From Aporrectodea caliginosa (taxonomy: Eukaryota; Annelida; Clitellata; Crassiclitellata; Lumbricidae), in NCBI GenBank assembly GCA_020284085.1, contig JACEVL010000103.1:872363-936362 (forward strand): 64,000 bases of DNA, written 5' to 3'. Position numbers and translations under genes: made by a program. The stretch's first letter is position 1. Each line of letters starts with the position of its first letter. Shown here piece after piece: positions 42,810-53,216 of the stretch. Under the pieces are notes generated by a model. It searched no databases, had not been told where the DNA came from, and saw only the letters and a list, made by a program, of their open reading frames with translations.

Positions 42810-43794
42810 TTGTCGAAGTGCTTACTGGACTTGTCCTGTTAAGCAAACTGATCAATGGAAAACTGCTTTTGTTACTCACAATGGACTGTACGAGTTTACT
42901 CGTGTTCCGTTCGGAATGATCAACTCAGGAAGAACATTTGTTAAAGCAATTAACATGGTTTTACAGCCTATAAATGAATTTGCTGAGCCCTATGTAGATG
43001 ACATTGCTGTGCATTCAGATGACTGGAAGATTCATTTACAGCATTTAGATGCATATTTAATGCAAATGAGACTGCATAACATTACTCTGAACTTAAAGAA
43101 ATGTATCTTTGGTAAGAGTGAGGTAAAGTTCATCGGTCATGTGGTTGGTTCTGGAACGATTCAAATGAATCCAGATAGAATTGAAAGTTTAATTAATTTG
43201 AAAACTCCAGAAACGAAGAAACAAGTTAAGCAATTGCTGGGATTTTTTGGTTACTATAGACAGTTTATCAAAGATTTTGCACAGATTGCGAAGCCTCTAT
43301 CTGATTTGACAAGCAAACATGTTCCAGATAAGATTGATTGGACTGATAGACATCAACAGGCATTTAATTTACTTAAAGATGCTGTACGCTCTAAAGTTGT
43401 TTTATATGTTTTTGATGTTGGAAAACCTTTTAATTTGTACTGCGATAGTAGTGATTTTGCAGTAGGAGCTGTGCTAACGCAGATGGATGATAAGGGAATA
43501 GAGCGCCCTGTGTCATTTATAAGTCAGAAATTGACTGACACCCAGAAGAGATGGGCAACTGTAGAGAAAGAAGCCTATGCTATTGTTTGGGCTCTAAATA
43601 AGTTAAAAGAGATAATCATTGGATCTAAAGTTCACATCTTTACAGATCACAATCCTTTAACTTATCTGACTGAATCTATGTCTAAGTCTGCTAAATTGGT
43701 GCGTTGGGCTTTAGCACTGCAAACTTTTGATGTAGAAGTTAATTATAAGAAAGGACGATTAAATGTTGTAGCAGATTGTTTATCTAGATTATAA
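42784..43794 (+). CDS. Copy B: reverse transcriptase palm and intact RNase H
   Basis: 336 residues, resuming at SIFDCRSAYW (RT motif A). FGMINSGRTF and YVDD follow, then the thumb/connection and a complete RNase H: CDSSDFAVGAVLTQMDD, SFISQKLT, TVEKEAYAIVWAL and FTDHNPLTYL, ending CLSRL. The RT fingers (motifs around LRLACDYRYIN) are deleted. In this copy RNase H is uninterrupted, the reverse of copy A. Confidence 0.93.
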   Translation: MLKRISIFDCRSAYWTCPVKQTDQWKTAFVTHNGLYEFTRVPFGMINSGRTFVKAINMVLQPINEFAEPYVDDIAVHSDDWKIHLQHLDAYLMQMRLHNITLNLKKCIFGKSEVKFIGHVVGSGTIQMNPDRIESLINLKTPETKKQVKQLLGFFGYYRQFIKDFAQIAKPLSDLTSKHVPDKIDWTDRHQQAFNLLKDAVRSKVVLYVFDVGKPFNLYCDSSDFAVGAVLTQMDDKGIERPVSFISQKLTDTQKRWATVEKEAYAIVWALNKLKEIIIGSKVHIFTDHNPLTYLTESMSKSAKLVRWALALQTFDVEVNYKKGRLNVVADCLSRL

Positions 43795-43890
43795 GATTGT
43801 TTATTTTACTGTTTTATATAGTATTAAGTTTATTGCATAATTTAGTACATGATGATTTTGCAAATTTTTAAATTTAATTTGCTCAATCCA

Positions 43891-43906
43891 AAGAAAGGGA
43901 AGGAGG
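43891..43906 (+). promoter_or_regulatory. Polypurine tract
   Basis: AAGAAAGGGAAGGAGG, three bases before the 3' LTR; primes plus-strand synthesis. Confidence 0.92.
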
Positions 43907-43909
43907 TAA

Positions 43910-44381
43910 TGTGAACTAATGTTTTGCATATATAATGAGCACAGGTGTTCTTTAGGTTGATATATATATAATGTGTATCGATTGTTAAGCGTTTTAGTCT
44001 TAGGCCTTAGTTGCGCTGTCGGCTCGTGGGCGCTTGGCCTAAAGTAGCCTAAACTTTGGCTGACGATAGATTCTCTACACGTGCAGTTAGCGCGCCAAAC
44101 TTAGAAACTGCTGATGACAGTGAATTTGAACAATACAGTGTAGTAGTTGTTTTAATGCAGTAGAGAGCTGTATGTTAGAAGTTGCAGTTGAGTTGTATTG
44201 ATAAGAACTTTGATATTGAAGTATATGTTTGAAATAACTGTGTTTGAAGAAAGGAGAAACATTCAAAGAACTGTGTCAATTTAATTCTTAAACAGTTAGA
44301 AGACATTGAGCAACTTATATGTAGAGATAAGGAAAGTCTCTTGAGTTAGGTCACAACTAAGAAAGAGAAGAGTTGGTGACA
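43910..44381 (+). repeat. 3' LTR (472 bp)
   Basis: Same length and ends as the 5' LTR, about three substitutions apart; followed by the AAAAG duplication. Confidence 0.95.
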
Positions 44382-44625
44382 AAAAGATTACTAGAAGGAG
44401 AAGGAGTGGAAGAAGAGGCTGGAAAGAAGAACAAAAGACTACTAGAAGGAGAAGGAGGAGTGGAAGAAGAGGCTGAGAGGCTGGAAAGAAGAACAAAAGA
44501 CTAGTAGAAAGAGGAGGAGGAGGAGTGGAAGAAGAGGATGGAAGAAGAACAAAAGACTACTAGAAGGAGAAGGAGTGGAAGAAGAGGCTGGAAAGAAGAA
44601 CAAACAATTACAAAATGGAGGCGGA
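44382..44625. repeat. 54-bp minisatellite, right part
   Basis: Continuation of the 34126-35141 array after the retrotransposon, more degenerate. Confidence 0.88.
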
Positions 44626-44639
44626 GGAGTTGAAGAGCA

Positions 44640-45175
44640 GAGGAAAAGAGGAAGGCAACTCTTAAAAAGTTGTGGCGAAGGAAACAAAGGAGGCAGGAGC
44701 GGGGAAGGGAAGGGAAGGGAAGGGAAGAAGCGAAGTAAGATATCGCCGGCGTCGGCTGTACGTCTAGGCAAGGTGCTTCGTTCGGGTCAAGAGAACATCG
44801 TTCGTCTTCATTCGCTATCGTGTGGACCGACCGACACGCAAACTGATCCAAGAGCATCGTCCATAGAGTGAGCATGACCAGCAGCCGCAGCTGGATACGG
44901 AGAAGGAGTGGGATGCGGAGGAGGAGTGATGATGAGAAGGATGGGGAGCGGTGTCGTCGTCATCTTCGTCGTATTCTTCTGTCACATCACATATGCAATG
45001 AGGCCGAAAAACGACATCGCCAGCGAGACGTTTAATAATGCAAAGAATTGAAGTCGTCAACGCTGTGTGATCGGACAATGCATCTCAACTGTCAACACAT
45101 TCCGTGTCCAGGACAGGAAAGACACTCGTCGCCGCCTCTACATCCCGCTAGATGTCACCAGTCGGTGGTCGATTG
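44640..45175. other. Stretch without recognised gene
   Basis: Purine-rich at first, then mixed with moderately high CpG around 44750-45010. Overlapping short ORFs, no recognisable domain. Confidence 0.45.
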
Positions 45176-45180
45176 TCAGA

Positions 45181-45187
45181 TGCAGCA

Positions 45188-45218
<31 letters not shown>

Positions 45219-45230
45219 AAGCAGACGCCT
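45181..45230. repeat. (CAG)n microsatellite
   Basis: CAG units with AAG interruptions. Confidence 0.9.
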
Positions 45231-45420
45231 ATTAACGATTCCTTTCACACCATTCCGCTTCTTTTTTCTCTTCCAGCGTTTCCCTCGTTTCTCTTTGTTC
45301 GCTTGCCAGTTCTTTCGTTCGGCGGTTTTTCTTTCGTTCATTCGTTCTTAGTTCGTTCATTCTTTCTTTCGTTCATTCGGCTATTCGCAATTACTTTATC
45401 CGTTTTCTGCATTCTTTAAT

Positions 45421-45668
45421 CTGTCCGACAGCGCATTGGATAGCACACTGGCATAGAGAGCGAGAGGTACCGAGATCGAGATCCGTAGGCGGACATGCTT
45501 TGTAGGCTGCTATTAGCGCCGTGTATTGCAGGCTGTCTTTTCTGTTAGTAGTTAAGATTTATGTCTTCTGTCATTTGTGTTCTTGTGAATTGTTTCAATT
45601 GCATAACTGTACACTGTAACCGGTTGCGGTTTGTCAACCGTATTGTTTCAATAAAGAATATTATTATT
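45421..45668 (+). mobile_element. SINE-A copy, full length
   Basis: Head GACAGCGCATTGGATAGCAC and the full body; the B box is changed (GAGATCGAGATCC). Ends TTTCAATAAAGAATATTATT. Confidence 0.88.
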
Positions 45669-46090
45669 ACGAATGTTCTATAGCTTGAGTCTACTTATTT
45701 TGCTTTTCATTACTACATGCATATTCAATTGGCGAGTATAGGATAAGGGTCATCGTTACCCTTGCGCTGTTTCAATTTCTTCGATATTCAGTTTGCGTCA
45801 TGGATAAGACTCACCCTTTTTAGGGTGTGGCGACCGCGAGAGGGTCCTCCCGAAGACAGGTGTCCATCGACTGTCTCGATGCGGCTTCCGATACCAGTTC
45901 GGTGAATGTTGTAGGACACTCCTCTTCCTCCCTGGGATCAGACATTATGGGAACAACGGGAACCATCCAGGACGTTCCTAGTCTATAGCTAAGCAGTTCT
46001 CTACGGGTACGATTCGCCGGGAGCAAACCAACGGGACCCATCATCTGGCACTGACCGACCGAGCAGCTAGCCATACCCACCGCTGCAACC
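45669..46090. other. Stretch without recognised gene
   Basis: Nothing recognised. Confidence 0.4.
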
Positions 46091-46198
46091 TGTTTCCCTA
46101 AATGGAAGTGGGATTGAGGGAAACATTCCTGTGTTTAAATAGAAGCTGGATTGATCGAAATAAATTTCACCCCTCAAATAGAAGCTGCATGCACAAGG
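46091..46198 (+). repeat. Second copy of the foldback element's internal repeats
   Basis: Matches 21770-21875: AAATGGAAGTGGGATTGA, ATAGAAGCTGGATTGATCG and ATAGAAGCTGCATGCA in the same order, without the inverted flanks. Confidence 0.7.
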
Positions 46199-46199
46199 A

Positions 46200-46960
46200 G
46201 AGTACTCTATGGTTACTCCGCAGTTTTCATTAATGCGTATCTCTTAACTTGTTACTTTCTGCTTGTTCTGGTAAGGGCCGTAAATCTGTTTCGACATGTG
46301 AGGGGGGGCAGACTGCATCTTCAAAAGTGTGTAAACTTCCCTTATGAAACCCATTATAACAGCATTGTATAAGAATCGTTCCCTCCAAGGTTAAAAGTGT
46401 GGAGGGGATTTCCACCCCTCGCTCCCCAGGATTTACAGACCCTATTTCTGGTTCCCCTTTGCGACTTTCAGAATAGAAACCTCGTGAATTAGCAGAAAAG
46501 TTCACCATTTTTTGCGTCGACTTTCTCCAAGTTCAAACACGGGTGACACCGCTCGCCGCGACAGGTGGTTCCTGAGTGACAGCTGACAGATGCGGCAAAC
46601 GATCGAGTGCCTCACCAGCCTTCGTGGAATCCCACTAAATAGACAGAGAGATGGAGGATGCTTCCATACTCCAGTGGAACGATGCATCTATGACAGCCTC
46701 AGTTGCATCATCAACCGCAGCCTCCGCCGCCGCCGCCGATATGGCACCATCATCCGAACTGGTCCTATTCATTTCCAGCCTCACGGAGACTTATCTTCCG
46801 TTTCGTCCAATAATCATCCATCATGGAATGGAAGGCCGTCGAAGCGATGCACTCCAGCGACCCCGTCCACCCTCTCCATCACCTCCACCCCACGCCCTCT
46901 CCTTCTATCCTTCTCCTTTCTGACACCCCTCCTTCGTCTCCTGGGGAGAGTGGTTTAGGT
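46200..46960. other. Stretch without recognised gene
   Basis: Two overlapping ORFs near 46590-46958 have no recognised domain; they include Ala- and Arg-rich runs from GCC repeats. Confidence 0.4.
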
Positions 46961-46964
46961 TAAT

Positions 46965-47225
46965 GGTAACACTCTGGCACGAAGTGCAGAAGATCAGCAT
47001 GGACGTGGGATCGCTTCCCGCTACCCTCCTATAGGTCGACTCAGCCTTTCATTCGCCGGATGGTGTTGGTAAAATGAGAGGTAGTACACAATGGGCGCCT
47101 TACATGGCTGCCATACAGCTAAATTAGACTCCTGTAATAACCTGTGATCATCCGTTCATACTATGAATTTATTGTGATCATACTCGGTGTGTCAGTTTGA
47201 AATAATAAATGAAGATTAATATTCC
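46965..47225 (+). mobile_element. SINE-C copy
   Basis: GTGGGATCGCTTCCCGC head, AAAATGAGAGGTAG, GGGCGCCTTACATG, then CTCCTGTAATAACCTGTGAT and TGTGTCAGTTTGAAATAATA tail. Uninterrupted reference for the split copy at 30095-30990. Confidence 0.72.
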
Positions 47226-47229
47226 TACT

Positions 47230-48180
47230 CCCAACACTCTGCTTCTCCCACGGATTCTTTGTTCGTTCTTCCTTTTCTCCTTTCTTCTTCTCCTAACTTT
47301 CCAATTCCTTTGTTCTACTTGTTCCTCTGTTTCATCGGTTTCATCACCGAGAAGAGAAGGCCGATTATTTCTAATCAACAGCATTAGGCAGCACCACCAC
47401 TATCACCATCATCAACATTACTGGCCTTATGAAAATAGACATAGTTTGATTTGAAAAGGCCAAAAGGTTGCTACACATAATAACAGCTGTGACAGTATTT
47501 AACTCTTGTTTACTTCTCAGATAACAAACTCATCACGGAGGCTACTCTAACCGTAGCAGTTTCTTTACTGTAGTTCTCTGTGAAGTGTCAACACATGCAA
47601 TGGATCAGGACTGTAGCAGTTCTTAACAAAAGTGCACATTTCTTGGTAAAAGAACCCATTCTGTTGCGGCCATCACGCACGCCATGGCCGTGCGACCAGA
47701 TGCGCAACAGTGGTGCAGCTGTTTAATGGTGGATGGCGTGAATTTCAACGTGACCTCTCGATCGAAACGGTGGCCATTCATGCAACGCAACAATTTGTCT
47801 TATTTCGGTTCGTTGAGAGTGACGCTAATTCGGGCACCGTCTAATGAACACAGATTTCCCCCTAACACGAAAATCATTCCGATCACGCCTAGCCAATTAG
47901 ATCGACTCTAGCTCTACGCTCAGTCGAGAGACACTGGCTGTGCGCATGTGCTATGACATAATATACGACGAAAGAGTAGACATTGGCCGTACACATGTGT
48001 GCCAGTTACATATCCTTATACGCCATATAGGAAAAATCGTAAGTTGTTGACGCTAAAAGTACGCATGTGCGATGGCATCAACGACTTCTTATTATTTGTT
48101 GTTATTGGTTACTGGCGTGTCACGTGCGCTCTGACTTCCTGTCTGATTGAAACGGACAAAAGCAAAGAGCGACCAGCGGA
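47230..48180. other. Stretch without recognised gene
   Basis: A small (CAC/CAT)-rich patch near 47390-47420; otherwise nothing recognised. Confidence 0.4.
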
Positions 48181-48881
48181 TATAATAATAATAATATGCT
48201 TTATTGAAACAATCCGGTTGACAAACCGCAACCGGTTACAATGTACAGTTATGCAATTGAAACAATTCACAAGAACACAAATGACAGAAGACTACATCTT
48301 AAAGCCCAAGGTTTTAGGTTTGGCGGTTTCCCTCGTAGAATGAAGTGACCAACGACTGTAGGCGGTTCAAGTAAGCATCTGTCGGCCAATGGGCGTTGAT
48401 TTCATTTTGGTTGACACATCTTACAAGCATAGGCTGCTGAATTTAATTGTATGCATATATCCTAGGCAACATCGTCCGCTTTGTGGAATGGAGACGTAAG
48501 GCGCAGGGACGGTCGGTCGATCGGTGGTAGCCCCCACCCTAGGCCCTTCACCCTCCCTCTGGCCCTCTAGCGGTCGGACGGATGGATGGAGATGCATCGC
48601 TAGGGCAGACTAGACCCGACAGGGCATACCCCGTACAGGCCCTACCTCGATCAATTGACCACTTGTATATATATAACCGAGCTGTGGGTCGAATAATTTG
48701 TGTATACGAAAGCCAGCTAAGCTGGCTAGAGGTCATACCTGTACTTCTAGAATGTATACAAGTTGTTCCAATTATCCAAATTTACCCCCCATCCACTCAT
48801 ATTACTATGGAGTTCATTGCTATGAAGATACTTACAGGGTTGAGAAACAAGTCTGTAGTTTCTATATGCGATTAGATTGCC

Positions 48882-48997
48882 ATGAACAAATACGAACTTA
48901 CTATTGTGGTAGATGGCGATCAAGAGGAAGCCATACGGGCATTTTTTGCTCACAACAACTGGAATTTTGAAAAAATTGGTAATTATGAAGACGATGC

Positions 48998-49041
<44 letters not shown>

Positions 49042-49949
49042 TGAAATTGTATAAATTGTTTTGTGTGGTGAACCCTATACAAGTAGGCCCTATTGTTCTT
49101 CAGGTAGCGCTATACGTGCGCAAATAAGATTGAAATAAGATTTAAAAATATTAAATTAAATTGCATTTATTATCCTTGCAAATATTTAGCTCAAACCATG
49201 GTATAGAAATACATAGTAATAATAACATCAGCAATGTTAGTATAATGACAACTGATGTGAACAGCAGTAACAGCAGTAATGATAATAAATGGCCAATTAA
49301 AAATGTAATTATTAAAATTACCATGATTATTATTATTACGATATGTAATAAGACAATAAACATATGCATAACCCAGCTAAGCTGTCGTTCAAGTCAAGTC
49401 GAAAGAGCTAATTGTATGTTGATGACATTATAAATATATCTCCAACCAATCGAAACTGCCTTTGTTCCATATGCAGAGTTGGAACCACCAAAGAAAAGAA
49501 AATCTTGTATGCATGCCGCTTCGAAGGAGGTCTTGGTCGCATCCAATGGAAATAGTACAGAGTCACAAATTGAGGCTCAAAACAGTCATGACATTCAAGT
49601 GTCAGCTGATCATTTGCAGCTGCAGGGTGAAAATCATCAATCGGAAGGCGCCTGTCCTCTTTGCTTTCTCTCTCCGTGCGTGGGTTCTGCATCTCCAGGT
49701 TGGCTTGGCGGAGGACAAGCAGCGCATGCAGCTAACAGTCCAATACGAAGAGTAATTTATGGTAAATATTGGAAGATCATTTGCAACTTGGGTGGGTGGA
49801 CGAGCCCATTATATCTGGCCAAGAAACTAACGGAATCGAACGGTGTACTTCATATGCGGGAAATAATGCCAGATTGCGTAGTGCGAAAAGTGAGATCGTT
49901 GTATCCGAATCCAACAGGCACGCCTTACATGGGCCACAAGTGGGAGTAA
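48882..49949 (+). CDS. Predicted two-exon small protein of the TTAA element
   Basis: Exon 1 is 48882-48978, starting at an ATG that lies inside the left inverted repeat (MNKYELTIVVDGDQEEAIRA) and ending at G|GTAATT. Exon 2 is 49477-49949 after CATATGCAG; the phase fits (G+AG gives Glu), yielding about 190 residues. Exon 2 starts with a basic cluster PPKKRKS (possible nuclear localisation), then CPLCFLSPC, an IRRVIYGKYWKIICNLGGW segment, MPDCVVRKVRSLYPNP and the terminal MGHKWE. The cysteine pairs suggest metal binding. The last segment faintly recalls the ballast-type domain seen in P2X7-like proteins and some transposon proteins. I do not know its function; it may be an accessory protein of the transposon. 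The (TA)n at 48997-49040 lies in the intron. Confidence 0.6.
48997..49040. repeat. (TA)n microsatellite
   Basis: About 20 TA units inside the TTAA element, in the predicted intron. Confidence 0.93.
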
Positions 49950-49959
49950 CATTGATACT

Positions 49960-50955
49960 TTGGATAATTCGCAGGACTTTGTTTAGACAGAGAGATTTTT
50001 ATTGTACACTTACTTTCTGACATAAAGCAGAATTTTATCGATTGTGAGCTGCTTATGTACACCTGTCATAGCCTTGGTAATAGCATTGGTAGTTATTATT
50101 AGACCTAAGCTTATCCACAAGTTCACAACAGCTATGATTCAATGTAACATAACATTCCCCCATTTTAAATTTATATAGCGCCTCTTCAAGATTCCTACTC
50201 AGAGGTGGATTTAAACCTGAATTGCCCTCAATTGCTCGGCGCCACACGAAAACCACGTTACGGAGACTAGGTTTTTCATAAGTGCTATGCCAAATCAATT
50301 TTGCAATGGCCACAGTCCCTTGTCCGTTCAATCTTCTTTTTTTCTTGCTTGGATTAGGACCTCGTTGAGGGGGGGTAAGCCACAGATTCATTTTGATACA
50401 GATTGGAGCATCTTGTTACAGATCGGATGCCCTTCGTGGCATCAACCACAGTTTTCCGCTGTGGACCTAGTCTTGGTGATGAACACATGCCCGCTAGGCA
50501 GAGGGTCATCAGGCTTATTTAAATTGGGTCATGTGCTCCCATGTCACAATGCTGTTATTGGATATTTGCAGCTTTTAGTTGTCAAGCAAAATGCCACTCT
50601 TTTTCTACAGTGTGCCCTACTAGCCTTGCCGCTGTTGGTCCGCGACTGCTTATTCGTCAGATATAACCCTGCTTATTTCGCAGTTGACCTCTATTTCTGT
50701 GGCTCTCGTACATCCTGTCGAATCCCACTGCCTCGTGACGCTGTGAACATGTGGACGCGTGTGATAGCAGTCAGCTCTGCCACACATCAGCTCTGCCACA
50801 CATCTCTCTGTCCTATGCCAGGCCAAAATCCGGGGAGGTCAAGCAGAGTAGACAGCAGAATACTAAGGTGGTTATGTGTAATGACGGTTGATGGTTATGT
50901 AGCACTGATATGTTTGATTTTAGTGTATCATACAATATTGTCACAGCTCTTACGG
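49960..50955. other. Interior of the TTAA element without recognised gene
   Basis: The 224-residue ORF at 50287-50961 has no family I recognise. A minus-strand SINE-B fragment lies at 50165-50275, and 50805-50890 matches 22125-22205 (CCAAAATCCGGGGAGGTCAA). Confidence 0.5.
50165..50275 (-). repeat. SINE-B fragment
   Basis: TTTATATAGCGCCTCTTCAA, CTCAGAGGTGGATTTAAACC and TTGCTCGGCGCC: tail and body pieces joined by an internal deletion. Confidence 0.6.
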
Positions 50956-51640
50956 TCTTGATCGCCATCTACCACAATAGTAAGTTCGTATTTGTTCATG
51001 GCAATCTAATCGCATATAGAAACTACAGACTTGTTTCTCAACCCTGTAAGTATCTTCATAGCAATGAACTCCATAGTAATATGAGTGGATGGGGGGTAAA
51101 TTTGGATAATTGGAACAACTTGTATACATTCTAGAAGTACAGGTATGACCTCTAGCCAGCTTAGCTGGCTTTCGTATACACAAATTATTCGACCCACAGC
51201 TCGGTTATATATATACAAGTGGTCAATTGATCGAGGTAGGGCCTGTACGGGGTATGCCCTGTCGGGTCTAGTCTGCCCTAGCGATGCATCTCCATCCATC
51301 CGTCCGACCGCTAGAGGGCCAGAGGGAGGGTGAAGGGCCTAGGGTGGGGGCTACCACCGATCGACCGACCGTCCCTGCGCCTTACGTCTCCATTCCACAA
51401 AGCGGACGATGTTGCCTAGGCTATGCATACAATTAAATTCAGCAGCCTATGCTTGTAAGATGTGTCAACCAAAATGAAATCAACGCCCATTGGCCGACAG
51501 ATGCTTACTTGAACCGCCTACAGTCGTTGGTCACTTCATTCTACGAGGGAAACCGCCAAACCTAAAACCTTGGGCTTTAACTACTAACAGAACAGACAGC
51601 CTGCAATACACAGAACAGGCAGCCTGCAATAGCAGAGACT

Positions 51641-52140
51641 AATGATTGGATGAAATAGTGCGAAATAGTGCACATTGGAAGATGTTGGGTGAGAAGATGC
51701 TTGGACCTAAAGCGAGTCTCCTCCTCCACTCTCCACTCTTGTCTGTCTTATTGTTCTTTCTGTGCTATTTATTTTGAGCTTCGTTTCTGCTTTGTTTTGC
51801 TGTATTATACTTTGCCATGTTCTGTGAACTGCATTCCGTTCAGTTCTGATATAGCCTATACATACTCTGCTGTTCCATGGTTATGTATGTCTTGCTCGTC
51901 TTTGCTCTATTTTGTTGCTCTGCTATGATTTGCACTGTCTGCTCTGCTGGCCTCGATTTATCCTGCTGCGGCGTTAGAGGGTCTATTTCCCTCTGCCCTT
52001 CTCTTTTCTGCGTTCTTCCGTTTTGCCATGTTTTATTCTCCTGTACTTTGCCTTGCTCGTCTCTCTTCCCAACACCATTCGACAGTCGTTTATCGAATAA
52101 ACTCCCTCTTGACCGGTCCAATCGATATGCAAATATATAT
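51641..52140. other. Stretch without recognised gene
   Basis: TCTG/TTGC-rich; nothing recognised. Confidence 0.45.
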
Positions 52141-52149
52141 TTATAGACT

Positions 52150-52335
52150 TAAGCATGGGCTGATATGTATATATACACATATATACATATATATTTATAT
52201 ATATGTATATATATGTATATATATACACACATATATATATATAAATATATAATAAATGTATAATATATATTATATGCGCTCATCATATATATATATAGGC
52301 TATATATATATATAATATATATATTTGTCTGCATA
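52150..52335. repeat. TA-rich microsatellite region
   Basis: Irregular (TATA)n with ACAC and TGTA interruptions. Confidence 0.85.
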
Positions 52336-53020
52336 ACTTATATATACACGGTTTCCCATAAGATTTCGACCGTTTCAGACTAACTCAGTGTGCGCAATCT
52401 GCTTAAATAAGATCACGCTGTGCTTGACATATTAATATTGCGTCCAAATGAGACGTCCGTCGTTGTTATAAACCGGAAATCGTCTGCTGCTGGCTGTGTA
52501 TACCTCTATCTCTGCTTCAGGTCTTTGCCCCGTCGAACACCGGAACAGCCGGAACGAATTCTTCCTTCCGTCTGTTCATCCGTTTGGCGTCTCTTTCTGT
52601 TGACCGAACGCAGATCAACGGGTGCAGGAAAGAGAAAAGCAATGGTAAATGGCACGTCGTCTATATATGATCCGAAAGACTTCATGCAGCGCATTTCCGG
52701 CTGACGATTTTTCGCCTTTTGAAAGTAGAATTCTGCTTAATCAACGCTCTTCCTGCTCTATTAATCATCGTAAACGCGGAGAATTCATTTCTCACCTGCA
52801 TGAAGAAGAAGGTGATCTGTAAACTGGTTTCAAACCACTGAAAATACTACTATCATGATCCATTATACATGCATACACGGGTCGTCTATAAATTACGCCG
52901 TGCACGTCGTCTCGGAATAAGGAGATTCATTTTTTCCCTTCATAACAGTCCTCGTCAGAGACGTTAAACTCTCTCAAATGTAGTCGTATAAGATGCTTTA
53001 TATTATAGCTTAATGCAGAG
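52336..53020. other. Stretch without recognised gene
   Basis: The 94-residue ORF at 52420-52704 has no recognisable domain. Confidence 0.4.
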
Positions 53021-53027
53021 GGAGCCA

Positions 53028-53134
53028 TGTTAACTCCGCCACTGTTTGCTTTCTGACAGTGCCAGTCCCAAGCCTGGATAAAGGAGGAGGGCGACGCTAA
53101 TGGTCTTTGTTACCACACAGTGGTCGTTAAACAG
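53028..53134 (+). repeat. Dispersed repeat R80, copy 3
   Basis: Longest copy: ACTCCGCCACTG, then GCCAGTCCCAAGCCTGGATA, GGAGGAGGGCGACGCTAATG and CACACAGTGGTCGTTAAAC. Confidence 0.72.
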
Positions 53135-53216
53135 TGAACAAGCAAGGAGCCATGTTTGGTGGTTTTAGGTGTGTTCGAGAGCTCACGAGTGTTGACTATT
53201 CCAGCGCTTAGGTTAA

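Larger units (their letters stand above)
35142..44381 (+). mobile_element. Gmr1-like Ty3/Gypsy LTR retrotransposon with duplicated pol
   Basis: Complete insertion of 9240 bp. Both LTRs are 472 bp, start TGTGAAC and end GGTGACA. The target duplication AAAAG (35137-35141 and 44382-44386) is perfect. The order is LTR, tRNA-Leu-type primer site, repeats, gag, protease, integrase, reverse transcriptase, RNase H (copy A), internal polypurine tract, 19-20 bases of LTR, second integrase-RT-RNase H (copy B), polypurine tract, LTR. Integrase before reverse transcriptase is the Gmr1-like order. No envelope ORF is present. Three LTR differences indicate recent insertion. Frameshifts in gag, at copy-A RNase H and in copy-B RT mean that this copy is not autonomous as it stands. 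Confidence 0.95.
48303..51576. mobile_element. TTAA-flanked DNA transposon with 620-bp inverted repeats
   Basis: Ends AGCCCAAGGTTTTAGG and its inverse, flanked by TTAA on both sides (48299-48302 and 51577-51580), a duplication of one TTAA in the SINE. The arms 48303-48925 and 50956-51576 are nearly identical, so the insertion is young. TTAA targets are used by piggyBac and Kolobok-type transposons; the AG rather than CC start fits the Kolobok/T2 type better, which is inference. The interior holds a predicted two-exon gene but no recognisable transposase. Confidence 0.88.
48184..51640 (-). mobile_element. SINE-A copy split by the TTAA element
   Basis: The tail half is 48184-48302 and part of the head side 51577-51640 (TTAACTACTAACAGAACAGA, CAGCCTGCAATACAC). 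The break is at the TTAA of CTTAACTACTAAC. The head is incomplete on the right. Confidence 0.82.

Noticed and set aside
35142..44381. Envelope gene (endogenous retrovirus)
   Set aside because: No ORF lies between RNase H of copy B and the polypurine tract; the element has the layout of a retrotransposon without env.
46590..46958. 122-residue host protein
   Set aside because: No domain, two overlapping frames are open, and Arg/Ala runs come from GCC repeats.
50287..50961. 224-residue ORF as transposase of the TTAA element
   Set aside because: No DDE-type motif or recognisable domain, and it overlaps the inverted repeat boundary without pattern.
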